From assembly GCA_026709985.1 (NCBI GenBank), contig JAPORY010000051.1, positions 1 through 36,096 of the forward strand: 36,096 bases of DNA, written 5' to 3'. The notes under the pieces are model-generated. The model did no database searches. It saw only the letters and a list, made by a program, of their open reading frames with translations, and was not told the origin of the DNA. Of the stretch, positions 8,819-17,993 are shown piece by piece; position 1 is the first letter of the stretch, and each line of letters starts with the position of its first letter. The position numbers and the translations under genes were made by a program. Origin of the DNA: Aestuariivita sp. (GTDB lineage: Bacteria; Pseudomonadota; Alphaproteobacteria; Rhodobacterales; Rhodobacteraceae).

Positions 8819-9766
8819 ATGCTGCTTTATCTCATTAAGCGGCTAGTCTCACTTGGCTGTAGTCTCGTCGCAGCTAGCTTGGTGATTTTTTTGGTCATTG
8901 AAGTTGCGCCTGGAGATCCTGCGCAGTTTATGCTCGGTGTAAATGCCGAGCCAGAAACGGTTGCTGCTCTCAAGTCAGAACTTGGTTTGGACGTTCCCAA
9001 GTGGACCCGCTACTTTAACTGGATAAGTGGTATGCTGGTCGGTGACTTTGGTACGTCGTATACCTACCGCACGCCGGTGATTGAGATGATTCTTGATCGG
9101 CTGGCAGTTTCGCTGCCGTTAGCAGGATACGCTCTCCTTCTGTCAACCTTAATTGCTTTTCCCGCCGGAGTTATTGCCGCCTCGCGTCATGGTCGGCTTG
9201 GTGACGCAGCCGTTATGGTTGCTACACAGTTTGGAATTGCCATACCCAATTTTTGGTTTGCGATGATTCTAGTTTTGATTTTTGCCGTCAATCTACCGTT
9301 TTTTTCTGCTGGTGGATTTGTGGGTTGGGATAAAGGATTTTGGGCTGGCGTTCATTCGTTGACTCTGCCGGCGATTGCGCTTGCTCTGCCGCAGGCGGCA
9401 ATTCTTGCTCGTGTGATGCGTTCATCGCTTCTGGAAATTCTGAACCAAGACTTCATGCGTACTGCTCGGGCGAAGGGTTTGTCCCAACGTCAAACCCTTT
9501 GGCGCCATGGTTTGCGCAATGCCCTGATTCCGGTTTTGACCATTATCGGGCTCCAGTTTTCCTTTTTGATTGCGGGGGGTATCATTATTGAGCAGGTGTT
9601 CTTTCTGCCGGGGCTGGGACGCTTAGTTTTTCAGGCTATCTCGTCGCGAGATCTGATCGTTGTTGAAGCCGTCGTCATGTTGCTAGTGTTTGTTGTTATC
9701 GTTGTTAATTTCTTGGTCGATCTGGCCTACGCAATTGCCGACCCGAGATTACGACACCGAACGTGA
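8819..9766 (+). CDS. ABC importer permease, DppB/OppB type
   Basis: A 315-residue inner-membrane protein. The ATG at 8819 (MLLYLIKRLVSLG) gives the normal family start, a short basic segment followed at once by a membrane helix; longer in-frame starts add a non-hydrophobic tail. Six membrane segments can be seen. Family features include the VIEVAPGDPA loop after helix 1, the conserved GLDVPKWTRYFNWISGMLVGD region, and the EAA loop RTARAKGLSQRQTLWRHGLRNALIP (given here as ARAKGLSQRQTLWRHGLRN), which contacts the ATPase. Together with the next two genes it forms a peptide/nickel-type (PepT family) importer. The start of the next gene lies 10 bases after its stop. Confidence 0.9.
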   Translation: MLLYLIKRLVSLGCSLVAASLVIFLVIEVAPGDPAQFMLGVNAEPETVAALKSELGLDVPKWTRYFNWISGMLVGDFGTSYTYRTPVIEMILDRLAVSLPLAGYALLLSTLIAFPAGVIAASRHGRLGDAAVMVATQFGIAIPNFWFAMILVLIFAVNLPFFSAGGFVGWDKGFWAGVHSLTLPAIALALPQAAILARVMRSSLLEILNQDFMRTARAKGLSQRQTLWRHGLRNALIPVLTIIGLQFSFLIAGGIIIEQVFFLPGLGRLVFQAISSRDLIVVEAVVMLLVFVVIVVNFLVDLAYAIADPRLRHRT

Positions 9767-9776
9767 GACCGGAGCT

Positions 9777-10586
9777 ATGAGACGTAATCTTGTCATCGGT
9801 GCAGCACTATCGTTTGTTGTTTTAATGGCAGCAGTGGTATCGCTCGCTTGGACGCCTTATGACCACAGTGTCTTAAACATACCTAATCGTATGCAATTGC
9901 CGAGTTTTGAGCATTGGCTCGGCACCGATCATTTCGGGCGTGACATCGCGTCCATGATCATGGTCGGTGCCCGTACCTCTATTTCGGTCGCATTGATTGC
10001 GGTTGGAATTGGTTTGATTGTTGGCGTACCGCTAGGACTTATTGCCGCGGCCTATGACGGTTCGATGCTTGATGAATTGATCATGCGAGCCAATGATTTG
10101 ATTTTCGCCTTTCCCTCTCTGATTATTGCTATTTTGATCACCGCGGTTTTGGGACCGAGTGCGGTCAATGCCATCATTGCTATTGGTATCTTTAACATTC
10201 CCGTCTTCGCCCGTGTAACGCGCGGCGGTGCGTTAGCGCTTTGGGAGCAGGATTTTATTCTGGCGGCTCGGGTTGCTGGTAAGTCTACATTGCAAATTAG
10301 TTGCGAGCATATTTTACCAAATGTTGCTAATTTATTGCTGGTTCAAGGCACTATTCAGTTTTCGCTTGGCATTTTAGCCGAGGCGGGTTTGTCTTATGTC
10401 GGGCTTGGAGCGCAACCCCCGACGCCGAGTTGGGGGCGCATGCTTGCGGACGCGCAAACGATGGTTGGCCTCGCCCCGCATCTTGCCCTTATACCCGGCA
10501 TTGCCATTATCTTGTCGGTTTTGGGCTTAAATCAGTTTGGCGACGGGTTGCGCGATGTGCTTGACCCCAAATTACGGAAGTCGTGA
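9777..10586 (+). CDS. ABC importer permease, DppC/OppC type
   Basis: A 269-residue inner-membrane protein, second permease of the importer. The ATG at 9777 starts MRRNLVIGAALSF; GGAG lies 2 bases before it, so translation is probably coupled to the preceding gene. It shows the DppC hallmark HWLGTDHFGRDIASMIMVGAR (HWLGTDHFGRD near 43-53), the EAA loop AARVAGKSTLQISCEHILPN, and the family C-terminus with SYVGLGAQPPTPSWGRML. Five to six membrane helices are visible. Substrate cannot be read from the permeases. Confidence 0.9.
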   Translation: MRRNLVIGAALSFVVLMAAVVSLAWTPYDHSVLNIPNRMQLPSFEHWLGTDHFGRDIASMIMVGARTSISVALIAVGIGLIVGVPLGLIAAAYDGSMLDELIMRANDLIFAFPSLIIAILITAVLGPSAVNAIIAIGIFNIPVFARVTRGGALALWEQDFILAARVAGKSTLQISCEHILPNVANLLLVQGTIQFSLGILAEAGLSYVGLGAQPPTPSWGRMLADAQTMVGLAPHLALIPGIAIILSVLGLNQFGDGLRDVLDPKLRKS

Positions 10587-10649
10587 GAAATTTTATAGCG
10601 AGAATGGTCGCATGAGTGTTCATATGATCTCGCTTGGGGAAAAGCGCTT

Positions 10650-10671
10650 AGGCCGCAAGGATTCGCGGCCT
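10650..10671 (+). other. Hairpin between permease and ATPase genes
   Basis: AGGCCGC (10650-10656) and GCGGCCT (10665-10671) form a perfect 7-bp stem with an 8-base loop, in the 154-base gap inside the ABC operon. No T-run follows. It may tune ATPase expression or mRNA decay. A 41-codon open frame (10612-10737) spans it but has no recognisable features. Confidence 0.4.
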
Positions 10672-10740
10672 GACGATGGCGTACTGTATGCAAGCTCCGC
10701 GGGAGTTCTATTGGGAACGGATAGGCAGGGGTAGCAAGAT

Positions 10741-12339
10741 TTGGCTCTGTTGTCGCTTGATCGGCTTTCACTCTCAATCCATCGCAAGACAATTCTGCAT
10801 GGCATCTCTCTAAATATCGCTGGTGGCGAAATCCATGCTCTGACGGGTGAAAGCGGTTCTGGAAAGTCATTGACAGCATTGGCGATTATGCGTCTGTTGC
10901 CGATTGGTTCAAAGACACAAGGTCATGCTGTTCTCAACGGTATTGATGTCCTTACTCAGACCGAGGCACAGATGCTAGCGATTCGCGGACGCGAAGTCGG
11001 GATGATCTTTCAAGAACCGATGACGGCACTGAATCCTGTGAAGACAATTGGTTCACAGGTACAAGAAACCGTTCAAATTCATACCGGCGCCACCGCGAGC
11101 GAAGCCGCAAGGCGCGCAGATGATGTTCTTGCGCGTGTCGGATTACCTTCCGACAAGTTTCCCCGCTCCCGTTATCCTCATCAGCTTTCAGGAGGTCAGA
11201 GACAGCGGGTTGTAATCGCAATCGCAATTGCGTTGCGCCCAAAATTATTGATCGCAGACGAGCCAACCACGGCCCTAGATGTGACCACGCAGGCACTGAT
11301 TCTCAAGCTGCTTCGCAACTTGGTCGAAGAGCAAGGTATGGGTATGCTCATGATCACGCATGATCTTGCAGTGGTTGCAGAGATGGCGCAACATATTTCA
11401 GTGATACGGGACGGAGAAATTGTTGAACAAGCAGCGACACCGGCCCTGTTTTCTGGTACGCGACATCACTACACGCAGGCTTTATTTGAGGCGTCGCGAC
11501 ATCGCGTCAACTTACCTGCTCCTCCAGCTCCGCGGTCACTATTGACCCTACGAAATGTTTGTTGTGACTATTCACTAACAAGATCACATTTATTCAAATC
11601 CAAAGATACATTCCGGGCACTTCATCAAGTAACCTTTGACATCTCTCTAGGGGAACGACTTGGCCTTGTTGGAGAGAGTGGGTGCGGTAAATCGACTTTA
11701 GCGAGGGCGATTTTAGGATTAAAGCAGATTCAAGCGGGCGAGATTCTGCTGGATGGAGATCCGGTCTACGCCGACAAGCGACCAAATTTGGCGGTTTGCC
11801 GCAGAATGCAAGTCGTATTCCAAGATCCGTTCAGTAGCTTCAATCCGCGCCATCGTGTCGGCAGACTGATTACGGAACCCTTTCATGGTCAGCCGTACTC
11901 TCCGTCGGGTTCTGAGCGTAGAGCGATTGTTTCAGAGGCACTCTTGGCGGTGGGTCTGGCAGCTAGTGATGCTGACAAATTCATTCACGAATTTTCTGGT
12001 GGTCAGCGGCAGCGCATTGCGATAGCGCGCGCCATTATTACTCGACCTGATTTAATCTTGTTTGATGAGGCGGTTAGTGCGCTTGATGTCTCGGTGCGGG
12101 CAAAGATTCTTGACGTAATCGCTGAGTTATGTCGTTCATATGGCCTGACGTATCTTTTCATTAGCCATGATCTTGGCGTTGTTCGCTCAGTTACTGATCG
12201 TGTTATGATCATGCGTGAAGGGCGGATTGTTGAGTATGGCGAAACCGAGTCGGTATTTCGCAATCCGTCGCATCCCTATACCCGTACTTTGATTGCCTCA
12301 GCTCCGGTATTGCCAAGTATGACCGCATCGGGGTACTGA
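10741..12339 (+). CDS. ABC importer double ATPase (DppD-DppF fusion)
   Basis: A 532-residue cytoplasmic protein with two complete nucleotide-binding domains in one chain, as in YejF or GsiA. Domain 1: Walker A GESGSGKS (36-43), signature LSGGQRQR, Walker B LLIADEPTTALD, switch THD. Domain 2, from about 265: Walker A GESGCGKST, signature FSGGQRQR, Walker B LILFDEAVSALD (Ala-Val in place of the usual Pro-Thr after Glu), switch SHD. The DPF/YPH and HPYTRTL end motifs typical of oligopeptide ATPases are present. The start is a TTG at 10741 with AGGGG about 10 bases upstream; other starts would cut into the first strand. It energises the two permeases encoded upstream. No substrate-binding protein gene is present anywhere near. 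Confidence 0.9.
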   Translation: MALLSLDRLSLSIHRKTILHGISLNIAGGEIHALTGESGSGKSLTALAIMRLLPIGSKTQGHAVLNGIDVLTQTEAQMLAIRGREVGMIFQEPMTALNPVKTIGSQVQETVQIHTGATASEAARRADDVLARVGLPSDKFPRSRYPHQLSGGQRQRVVIAIAIALRPKLLIADEPTTALDVTTQALILKLLRNLVEEQGMGMLMITHDLAVVAEMAQHISVIRDGEIVEQAATPALFSGTRHHYTQALFEASRHRVNLPAPPAPRSLLTLRNVCCDYSLTRSHLFKSKDTFRALHQVTFDISLGERLGLVGESGCGKSTLARAILGLKQIQAGEILLDGDPVYADKRPNLAVCRRMQVVFQDPFSSFNPRHRVGRLITEPFHGQPYSPSGSERRAIVSEALLAVGLAASDADKFIHEFSGGQRQRIAIARAIITRPDLILFDEAVSALDVSVRAKILDVIAELCRSYGLTYLFISHDLGVVRSVTDRVMIMREGRIVEYGETESVFRNPSHPYTRTLIASAPVLPSMTASGY

Positions 12340-12484
12340 TTTTGTCAGTGGTGACGTGTCCTTGCCATGCCGCAATACCAAGTTGGAGTTGGGTATTTCA
12401 GCTCGCTTTGTTGGCATTGAGTCTGAACTGGCAGATGGTGAGATTAACAACGATCGCGCGAGAGCGCCGTCTGGGAGGTCGATC

Positions 12485-14056
12485 ATGATCCGAAAGTCTC
12501 TGCCGATTGGTATCCAAGATTTTGAGACTATTCGGAGCGATAACTTCTATTATGTCGACAAAACGCCGCTCATTCGTCAGCTTGTGGATGAGGGGCGTCA
12601 TTACTTTCTTTCCCGTCCGCGTCGTTTCGGCAAGAGTCTGTTGGTGGACACGCTCAAGGCACTATTCGAGGGACGAGAGGAATTATTCGAAAGTTTAGAT
12701 ATTCATGACCAGTGGGATTGGTCGGTGACCTATGCCGTTGTGCGGTTGAATTTCAACAGTAAGTACGACACGCCCACGGACATTGAACGCAACATTCTTA
12801 CGCAGCTTAAGGCGATTGAACGCAAAGCGGGCCTATCAGCGGCGACATGGGATTCTGCGACAGAATACTTATTCGAGTTGCTAGATCGTCTTCATCATAA
12901 GACCGGACAGCGCGTCGTTATCCTTGTGGATGAATACGACAAGCCCATTCTTGACGGGCTGCATGATCCCAATGTTGCACGCGCCAATCGGGAGTATCTT
13001 CGCGGTTTCTATGGCATGATTAAAGGCAGTGCCGAACATGTTCGTTTCGTCTTCGTCACTGGCGTGAGTATGTTTTCGAAGGTTAGCCTTTTTTCTGACA
13101 TGAACAACCTCAAGGATATCAGTTTAGACCCACGCTATGCTGCAATCTGCGGCTATGCTGATGCCGATATTGACACCGTGTTTGCATCCGAGTTGGACGG
13201 GTTAGACCGAGACATGATCCGCGCTTGGTACAATGGCTACAATTGGCGGGGAGAGGCTCGGCTTTACAATCCGTTTGATGTGCTGTTGCTACTCAAGGAT
13301 CGGGAATTTCTGCCGTATTGGTTCGAGACTGGCTCACCCAGTTTCCTGTTTGAAACGCTAAAAAAGAGGTCCCTTAGTTTGCGGGAACTGGAGAACCGGA
13401 TGGTTGATCGCTCTTTAGTTTCAAAGTTTGATGTGGAGGCGATCAGTGCCGAGGCTTTATTGTTTCAAACTGGCTATTTGACCATCACCGAAGAGGTCCA
13501 ACAGGGGCATCGAACCCTATTTCGCCTGAATTATCCCAATCATGAAGTTAAGCTAAGTTTGAATGATGCGTTATTGGCGCATCTGGACTCATTTGATCAG
13601 TTGCCCCTTGATCAGGCACGAAGCCTTCTGACTTTTCTTCAGACGCATGATTATGAGGCTTTTGCTGGAGAGTTTTACGCCTACCTTTCCAGTATTCCTT
13701 ACCAATGGCAATCAACGGCTGATCTTTCCCGTTACGAAGCTTGGTACGCCAGCCTATTGCATATGTGCTTTCGCGCAATTGGGGTGGATGTAAGATCCGA
13801 AGACGTCTCAAGCCGCGGCCGAGCTGATATGGTGGTACTGACCGAAGGACAGGTGTTTATACTTGAGTTCAAGATGGCAGAAGGGGCGAACGCGCTAGAG
13901 ACGGCTTTGGATTCGGCACTGGCGCAAATGCGGGAGCGCGGTTACGCGGAGAAGTATTGGGACCGGCGTGAAGCTATCCATCTTGTGGCAATAGCCTTTG
14001 ATCGCGAGGAACGTAAGTTGTTAAAGGTGCGAGCTGAAGCGGCCGTCAATTCCTGA
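12485..14056 (+). CDS. AAA-ATPase-like protein with PD-(D/E)XK nuclease domain (DUF1703 type)
   Basis: A 523-residue protein starting at the ATG at 12485, with GGGAGG 6 bases upstream; the chain from here (MIRKSLPIGIQDFETIR) matches the family start. The N-terminal AAA-like domain has FYYVDKT (21-27), the degenerate P-loop RPRRFGKS (44-51) and Walker B VVILVDEYDKP (144-154). FVTGVSMFSKVSLFSDMNNL, typical of this family, follows. The C-terminal DUF1703 domain has the nuclease-fold pattern GRAD (Asp448), then ILEFK (Glu461-x-Lys463). The family is abundant in Bacteroidetes and in host-associated bacteria, often in many copies, and its role is unknown; a selfish or defence function is often suspected. 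It lies 145 bases after the transporter, same strand. Horizontal arrival is plausible. Confidence 0.85.
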   Translation: MIRKSLPIGIQDFETIRSDNFYYVDKTPLIRQLVDEGRHYFLSRPRRFGKSLLVDTLKALFEGREELFESLDIHDQWDWSVTYAVVRLNFNSKYDTPTDIERNILTQLKAIERKAGLSAATWDSATEYLFELLDRLHHKTGQRVVILVDEYDKPILDGLHDPNVARANREYLRGFYGMIKGSAEHVRFVFVTGVSMFSKVSLFSDMNNLKDISLDPRYAAICGYADADIDTVFASELDGLDRDMIRAWYNGYNWRGEARLYNPFDVLLLLKDREFLPYWFETGSPSFLFETLKKRSLSLRELENRMVDRSLVSKFDVEAISAEALLFQTGYLTITEEVQQGHRTLFRLNYPNHEVKLSLNDALLAHLDSFDQLPLDQARSLLTFLQTHDYEAFAGEFYAYLSSIPYQWQSTADLSRYEAWYASLLHMCFRAIGVDVRSEDVSSRGRADMVVLTEGQVFILEFKMAEGANALETALDSALAQMRERGYAEKYWDRREAIHLVAIAFDREERKLLKVRAEAAVNS

Positions 14057-14314
14057 CACGCCGCTACGCGAGTCATTGTGGTCTGTGGCACTCCGTCGTT
14101 GAACTTCTTGATACTTGTGCGACCAGACACACGGTTGAGGGGTGGTAATAAGGAGAACCTTCCGGTCAGGGTCGGTAGCCTCATGCCATAATCGCCATTC
14201 CAATGGAAAAATGGGAATGAACGCGAGTTACAGCCGAATATCAGCACTTTCTGGCCGCTGTTGACAGACGGCAGTCAAACCTGAATTCGGTATAACAACA
14301 TCTATTTTACTGTG

Positions 14315-16306
14315 TCACCCGTCCTTCGGCGGAACGAAGTCATCAATAGACTCGAACACGCCCCAAAGACGGTCAATCTTTCTGTGTGCTTCCAAGTAGT
14401 CTGCGTAAGACTTCTGGGCGTTGTCGATTAACTGGTCGTAGAACACAAGCCGTGCATCTACCGCCGCCAGCGCATCAACCACATCCTGCTGTCCGCGTGT
14501 ATTCGTCCACTCAGGTGGGGGCTTTCCTACCAAGATGATAATCTGGGTTGGCCAGTTCTTATGATCGCTGATATCCAGAATTTTCCGAACACCCTCTCGA
14601 TACTTGCGCACCTGTGCGGCTAGTCGATCAACGGGTGTCGCAACGGAAGCCCGCTTAAGCTCAATGATAATATGAGAGCCGTAGGCGGTGCGGTAAGCAA
14701 TATCTACACGACCTTTCCGTTCTTGGTTGCTAAGAGCCGCCGTGTCCGAATCGAGAAAAGTGCCAATTCTCGATTCCAGATGCTCGGTGCCTTTTGCCCG
14801 TTCCCAAGACGGATCAATAAGCCAAAGATGATCGAAGATATGTTGCTGAATCACCTGTTCCTTCACATCGGAGTTCACCATCTCTTGAAGCTTCTTGACC
14901 ACTCCGAGCCGCACGCTGACAATGCGTCCGTAGTAACTCAGTTCTAAGTCGTCGATCTCGCGAAAGATCGGTAGGAGTGCCGAAACACTCTCAGCCGATA
15001 GTTCGTCAAGTTGGGCGAGCTGTTCGCGATGATGGTAGCTTTCGAAAGCCAAGATAGAGGCTTTGAGCAACTCCTTCCGATCAGTATCGCGATCCGATCT
15101 GATTTCATTGAGGCGTCCGACCCATTGTTGTGCTTTCTTTTTCGTGTCGCCGCTCAGCCTATTGAGCCAATCGTCTACTGCCGGTACGGATCGGGCGAAT
15201 TTAGTGCCGCTTTCTCGTCGAAGGTCACTCCATCGGCTAGCGATGTGCTTAAGTTCGTCGGATATGAACTCCCGCAGGTTGGAGACTCGGTCGTCGTCCT
15301 CCTTCAACGCCTGTCGGCTACTAGTCGCGATATCAAGGTCATCGTCGTTGTCTAAAATATCGCAATGTAACTCGCCGATCAGATAGTCGGCGAAAATTTC
15401 TTTCTTGCCAAACCCACTCAAGACATCTTCTTGCGCGAGTTTGCCGCGCATAAAGATGGCGATTCGGTTCAAATTATCACCCTCAATATCTCGTAACTGA
15501 TTCGTCTTCGCGACAGTGCCAATCCACCCGTGCACGACTAGCGCTTTTTCGGCGAGTGCCTGGGAGACAGCGTCGGTTCTGTCAAACGATTTTTCGAGTT
15601 TAGTCGCGTCAGCGAGAAAGGGTTTTTGGTCACCGAATGTCCAGACATACTCAAGGACTTTTTGATACCCGCGATCATCAAGTGTAATTTCAGTGCCATT
15701 TACGTAAACTCGAAAGTCGTTTTGCGGGCCAATTATTGAGAACCGCCGTGACACTCGTCGGCGTAAACCCGAATCAGTCATTTCTGTGAGGTTTTTTGAA
15801 AGTCCCGAAAGAACGATACGGGTACCTCCATGTTGGTCCTCTGGCCAAGTTGACAATTCTTCAGGTGAGTAAGTCTCTTGCTTTCTTTCTTCGCTTTGCT
15901 GACGGATCGCATCTCGGTCCATCCGAAAGGCTGTATTTTCATCGTCTTTGGTCGTGTAAACCTCAACGATTTGTGCGATGGAGAAAGAAGAGAGTTTCCC
16001 GATGCCTTTGCGTCCCATTGGCACTCGCCCCTTGGGCGTTTGCGTGCCGACTTTGACCCTGCGCTTGAAACCGACATTGAGGAATCGATCAATCACCTCA
16101 TCTCGGCCCATGCCAATTCCGTCGTCGTCGATTATGATCTGGCCCTGAACTTTGTCGAGAGTAATCGCAACTTTTCTCGCATCGGCATCCCAAGCATTTG
16201 CCACAATTTCAGAGAGGACAGCGGGAACATTGCTGTAGAGGTTCATGCCAAGATGCTCAAGAACGTTGAGGCTTATGGTCATCTCTAGCTTGCGTTCGTC
16301 AGACAT
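14315..16306 (-). CDS. GHKL (MutL/MORC-like) ATPase with C-terminal restriction-nuclease-like domain
   Basis: A 663-residue protein. The N-terminal GHKL ATPase shows the N box with Glu33, Asn37 and Asp40 (LSEIVANAWDAD), the DDDGIGM box (60-66) and the glycine lid GRKGIGKLSS (98-107). A transducer-like domain follows (to about 330), then a helical, highly charged middle. Near the C-terminus GRVDIAY (Asp535) and IIIELK (Glu549-x-Lys551) form a PD-(D/E)XK nuclease pattern. Its ATG overlaps the last 8 bases (ATGTCTGA) of the cytosine methyltransferase gene upstream, so the two are translationally coupled. Prokaryotic MutL/MORC-like ATPases linked to DNA methyltransferases are known as predicted restriction-modification components; this protein would be the ATP-dependent cutting subunit. 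Activity is inferred. Confidence 0.85.
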   Translation of the reverse strand: MSDERKLEMTISLNVLEHLGMNLYSNVPAVLSEIVANAWDADARKVAITLDKVQGQIIIDDDGIGMGRDEVIDRFLNVGFKRRVKVGTQTPKGRVPMGRKGIGKLSSFSIAQIVEVYTTKDDENTAFRMDRDAIRQQSEERKQETYSPEELSTWPEDQHGGTRIVLSGLSKNLTEMTDSGLRRRVSRRFSIIGPQNDFRVYVNGTEITLDDRGYQKVLEYVWTFGDQKPFLADATKLEKSFDRTDAVSQALAEKALVVHGWIGTVAKTNQLRDIEGDNLNRIAIFMRGKLAQEDVLSGFGKKEIFADYLIGELHCDILDNDDDLDIATSSRQALKEDDDRVSNLREFISDELKHIASRWSDLRRESGTKFARSVPAVDDWLNRLSGDTKKKAQQWVGRLNEIRSDRDTDRKELLKASILAFESYHHREQLAQLDELSAESVSALLPIFREIDDLELSYYGRIVSVRLGVVKKLQEMVNSDVKEQVIQQHIFDHLWLIDPSWERAKGTEHLESRIGTFLDSDTAALSNQERKGRVDIAYRTAYGSHIIIELKRASVATPVDRLAAQVRKYREGVRKILDISDHKNWPTQIIILVGKPPPEWTNTRGQQDVVDALAAVDARLVFYDQLIDNAQKSYADYLEAHRKIDRLWGVFESIDDFVPPKDG

Positions 16307-17366
16307 ATACGGTTTCCGTTGGTCTCATTTTCAGGTGATCGCGGACCGCCTGGGCAATCGCTTTTGCAAGCGGAATTGGCACAGCATTGCCGATCATTCG
16401 CCCGACGAGCGTGAACGGCATGTCTTCGTTGGCTGGCATGAATCGGTAATCCTTCGGAAATCCCTGCAGCATTGCTCCCTCACGAAGAGACAGAGCGCGA
16501 TCTTGGATAGGATGACCGAAACGCCCATTGCCGAAGCCATAGAATTGTGTCGTGATGGTTGGCGCCGGTCGATCAGGGCGCATCCGACCGTATACCGAGG
16601 AGTATCCTCGTCCAGATTCGATCTTGTGACACCGGGCCACAAGTTCCTTTGGCCAGTCCCGCCAAGTACCACCGGGCTTTGATGCCCGAATTCGGTGGAT
16701 GTTGGTAGCGGACAATTCGCTAGAGCGGTGTAATCGATCTGCGGGGTTGGTTTCCCCGGCAGCAAGTGCTGGCAGCTTCCCGATTACCATATCTACAGTG
16801 CGATGGCTATCTTTGTGTGTCGGCGACGGTAACTTGATTTGGCCTCTTCGAGAAGCCAAGAGCACAAGACGAGATCGCGTTTGAGCGAGTCCGTAGTCTG
16901 CGGCGGACAGCACGTCGAAAGTGATGTCATAGCCGGCGGAACGCAGGGTTTGCGTGAAGTCACGAAAGACCTCGCCGCCGCGAAAAGTGCAAAGACGGGG
17001 AACATTTTCCATCGAAACTACGTCGGGCAGACTCTCGGCGATCAGGCGACCAAAATCTCGGACTAGCTTCCAGTTTTGGTCCTTATTTTTGCAGTTGTAT
17101 GCGGAGAAAGGCTGACAAGGGGCGCATCCAACCAAGACGGTGTGACAGTGTTTGGGATATAGTTTATTGAGTTTGGTGCTGGTAAGCGAAGAGACATCTT
17201 GGCGAAGGAAAGGTGCCCTGACGTTTGTTTCGTAGGCGTACCGACAAGTCTCGTCGGCATCAATTCCCGCAACAACATCAAAACCTTCTTCGCGAAACCC
17301 ATAGGAGAGGCCGCCCGCGCCGCAGAACAAATCGATTACGGACGCCTTTGGAGTTTTCTCGGTCAC
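16299..17366 (-). CDS. DNA (cytosine-5)-methyltransferase
   Basis: A 355-residue protein, normal length for a bacterial C5 methyltransferase. Motif I DLFCGAGGLS (12-21) binds S-adenosylmethionine; motif IV GCAPCQPFS has the catalytic Cys84; motif VI is MENVPR (119-124); motif VIII is QTRSRLVLL (162-170); the target-recognition region is short, lying before PAPTITTQ; motif X is GNAVP (326-330). All catalytic motifs are intact. It methylates cytosine in a site that cannot be read here. It is the first gene of a two-gene operon with the GHKL nuclease and would protect the host DNA. The start ATG at 17366 has no strong ribosome-binding site. Confidence 0.92.
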   Translation of the reverse strand: MTEKTPKASVIDLFCGAGGLSYGFREEGFDVVAGIDADETCRYAYETNVRAPFLRQDVSSLTSTKLNKLYPKHCHTVLVGCAPCQPFSAYNCKNKDQNWKLVRDFGRLIAESLPDVVSMENVPRLCTFRGGEVFRDFTQTLRSAGYDITFDVLSAADYGLAQTRSRLVLLASRRGQIKLPSPTHKDSHRTVDMVIGKLPALAAGETNPADRLHRSSELSATNIHRIRASKPGGTWRDWPKELVARCHKIESGRGYSSVYGRMRPDRPAPTITTQFYGFGNGRFGHPIQDRALSLREGAMLQGFPKDYRFMPANEDMPFTLVGRMIGNAVPIPLAKAIAQAVRDHLKMRPTETVYV

Positions 17367-17589
17367 TGTGAACTTCCTATTTTCAAATCATCCCATTTAT
17401 TGGTTGCGAACAAGAGATTTGTAGCCTCACTACCAAATATCTGACCTTTTCGTCTTAACGGCACTTTTGCAATTCCGAACTTCGACATTACGATAATCGG
17501 TGAGTGATCGGCGCATCACAGCATAGCGGCAACAGATTTCAGGGGTAGACCGATTTAGATGCCCTCCTGTGTGTGGACACTTTAGTTCT

Positions 17590-17920
17590 GGATGCTGGCA
17601 CGGATATGCAACGTTCTGCTATCTGCTAACGTATCCAAGTCGTACAGAATTCGCAATAGTTACCTAGCATATCACTCGCTGGTATGCAGTGATTTCTCGA
17701 ATTTTGGAACTTTTGGGTGTGCACGATCACGAAGCCTTTCTAACAGCACAACTTCAACGGATCGCTCCACGAACCCACAAATTAAACCAGTGCTGAAACA
17801 CCTTAAATTAGACGCGACATCAGCATCTTCGGTACTGCAAGAAAGAGCGATCTGCCTTTCCAAGACAGCAAGTTCCCTTTCCACTGCAAAATCGCCTAAC
17901 GATGAGGAGAGTGCTACCAA
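17590..17920 (-). pseudogene. Decayed tandem copy of the HEPN-domain gene
   Basis: The frame 17672-17920 encodes 82 residues nearly the same as the N-terminal 65 of the intact HEPN protein next door (LERQIALSCSTEDADVASNL against LERQIDLSCSTKDAEVASNL). The start codon is lost: the base triplet aligned with the intact ATG reads ATT, and only a TTG further upstream remains. The frame breaks after KFEKS; a shifted frame then continues with ILYDLDTL, recalling LLYRFDSKWG of the intact protein, before the similarity fades near 17590. The part with the RNxxxH catalytic motif is missing. Upstream bases also match the last codons of the DUF262 gene, so the duplication began inside that gene. Confidence 0.75.
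17721..17784. repeat. Exact 64-bp repeat, copy 1 (in decayed HEPN copy)
   Basis: These 64 bases are identical to 18283-18346. They are the best-preserved core of a longer direct duplication of about 220 bases, which shows scattered substitutions outside the core. Such a repeat could recombine and delete the intact gene. Confidence 0.85.
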
Positions 17921-17993
17921 ACCTTGCCAATTATGAAGAAGTTGGGATGGTCAAATTTTTTGAAACGAATACGCTAGCATCCAATCAATTAGA

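Noticed and set aside
12356-12484. N-terminal extension of the DUF1703 protein
   Set aside because: GGGAGG directly precedes the ATG at 12485 and the family begins there.
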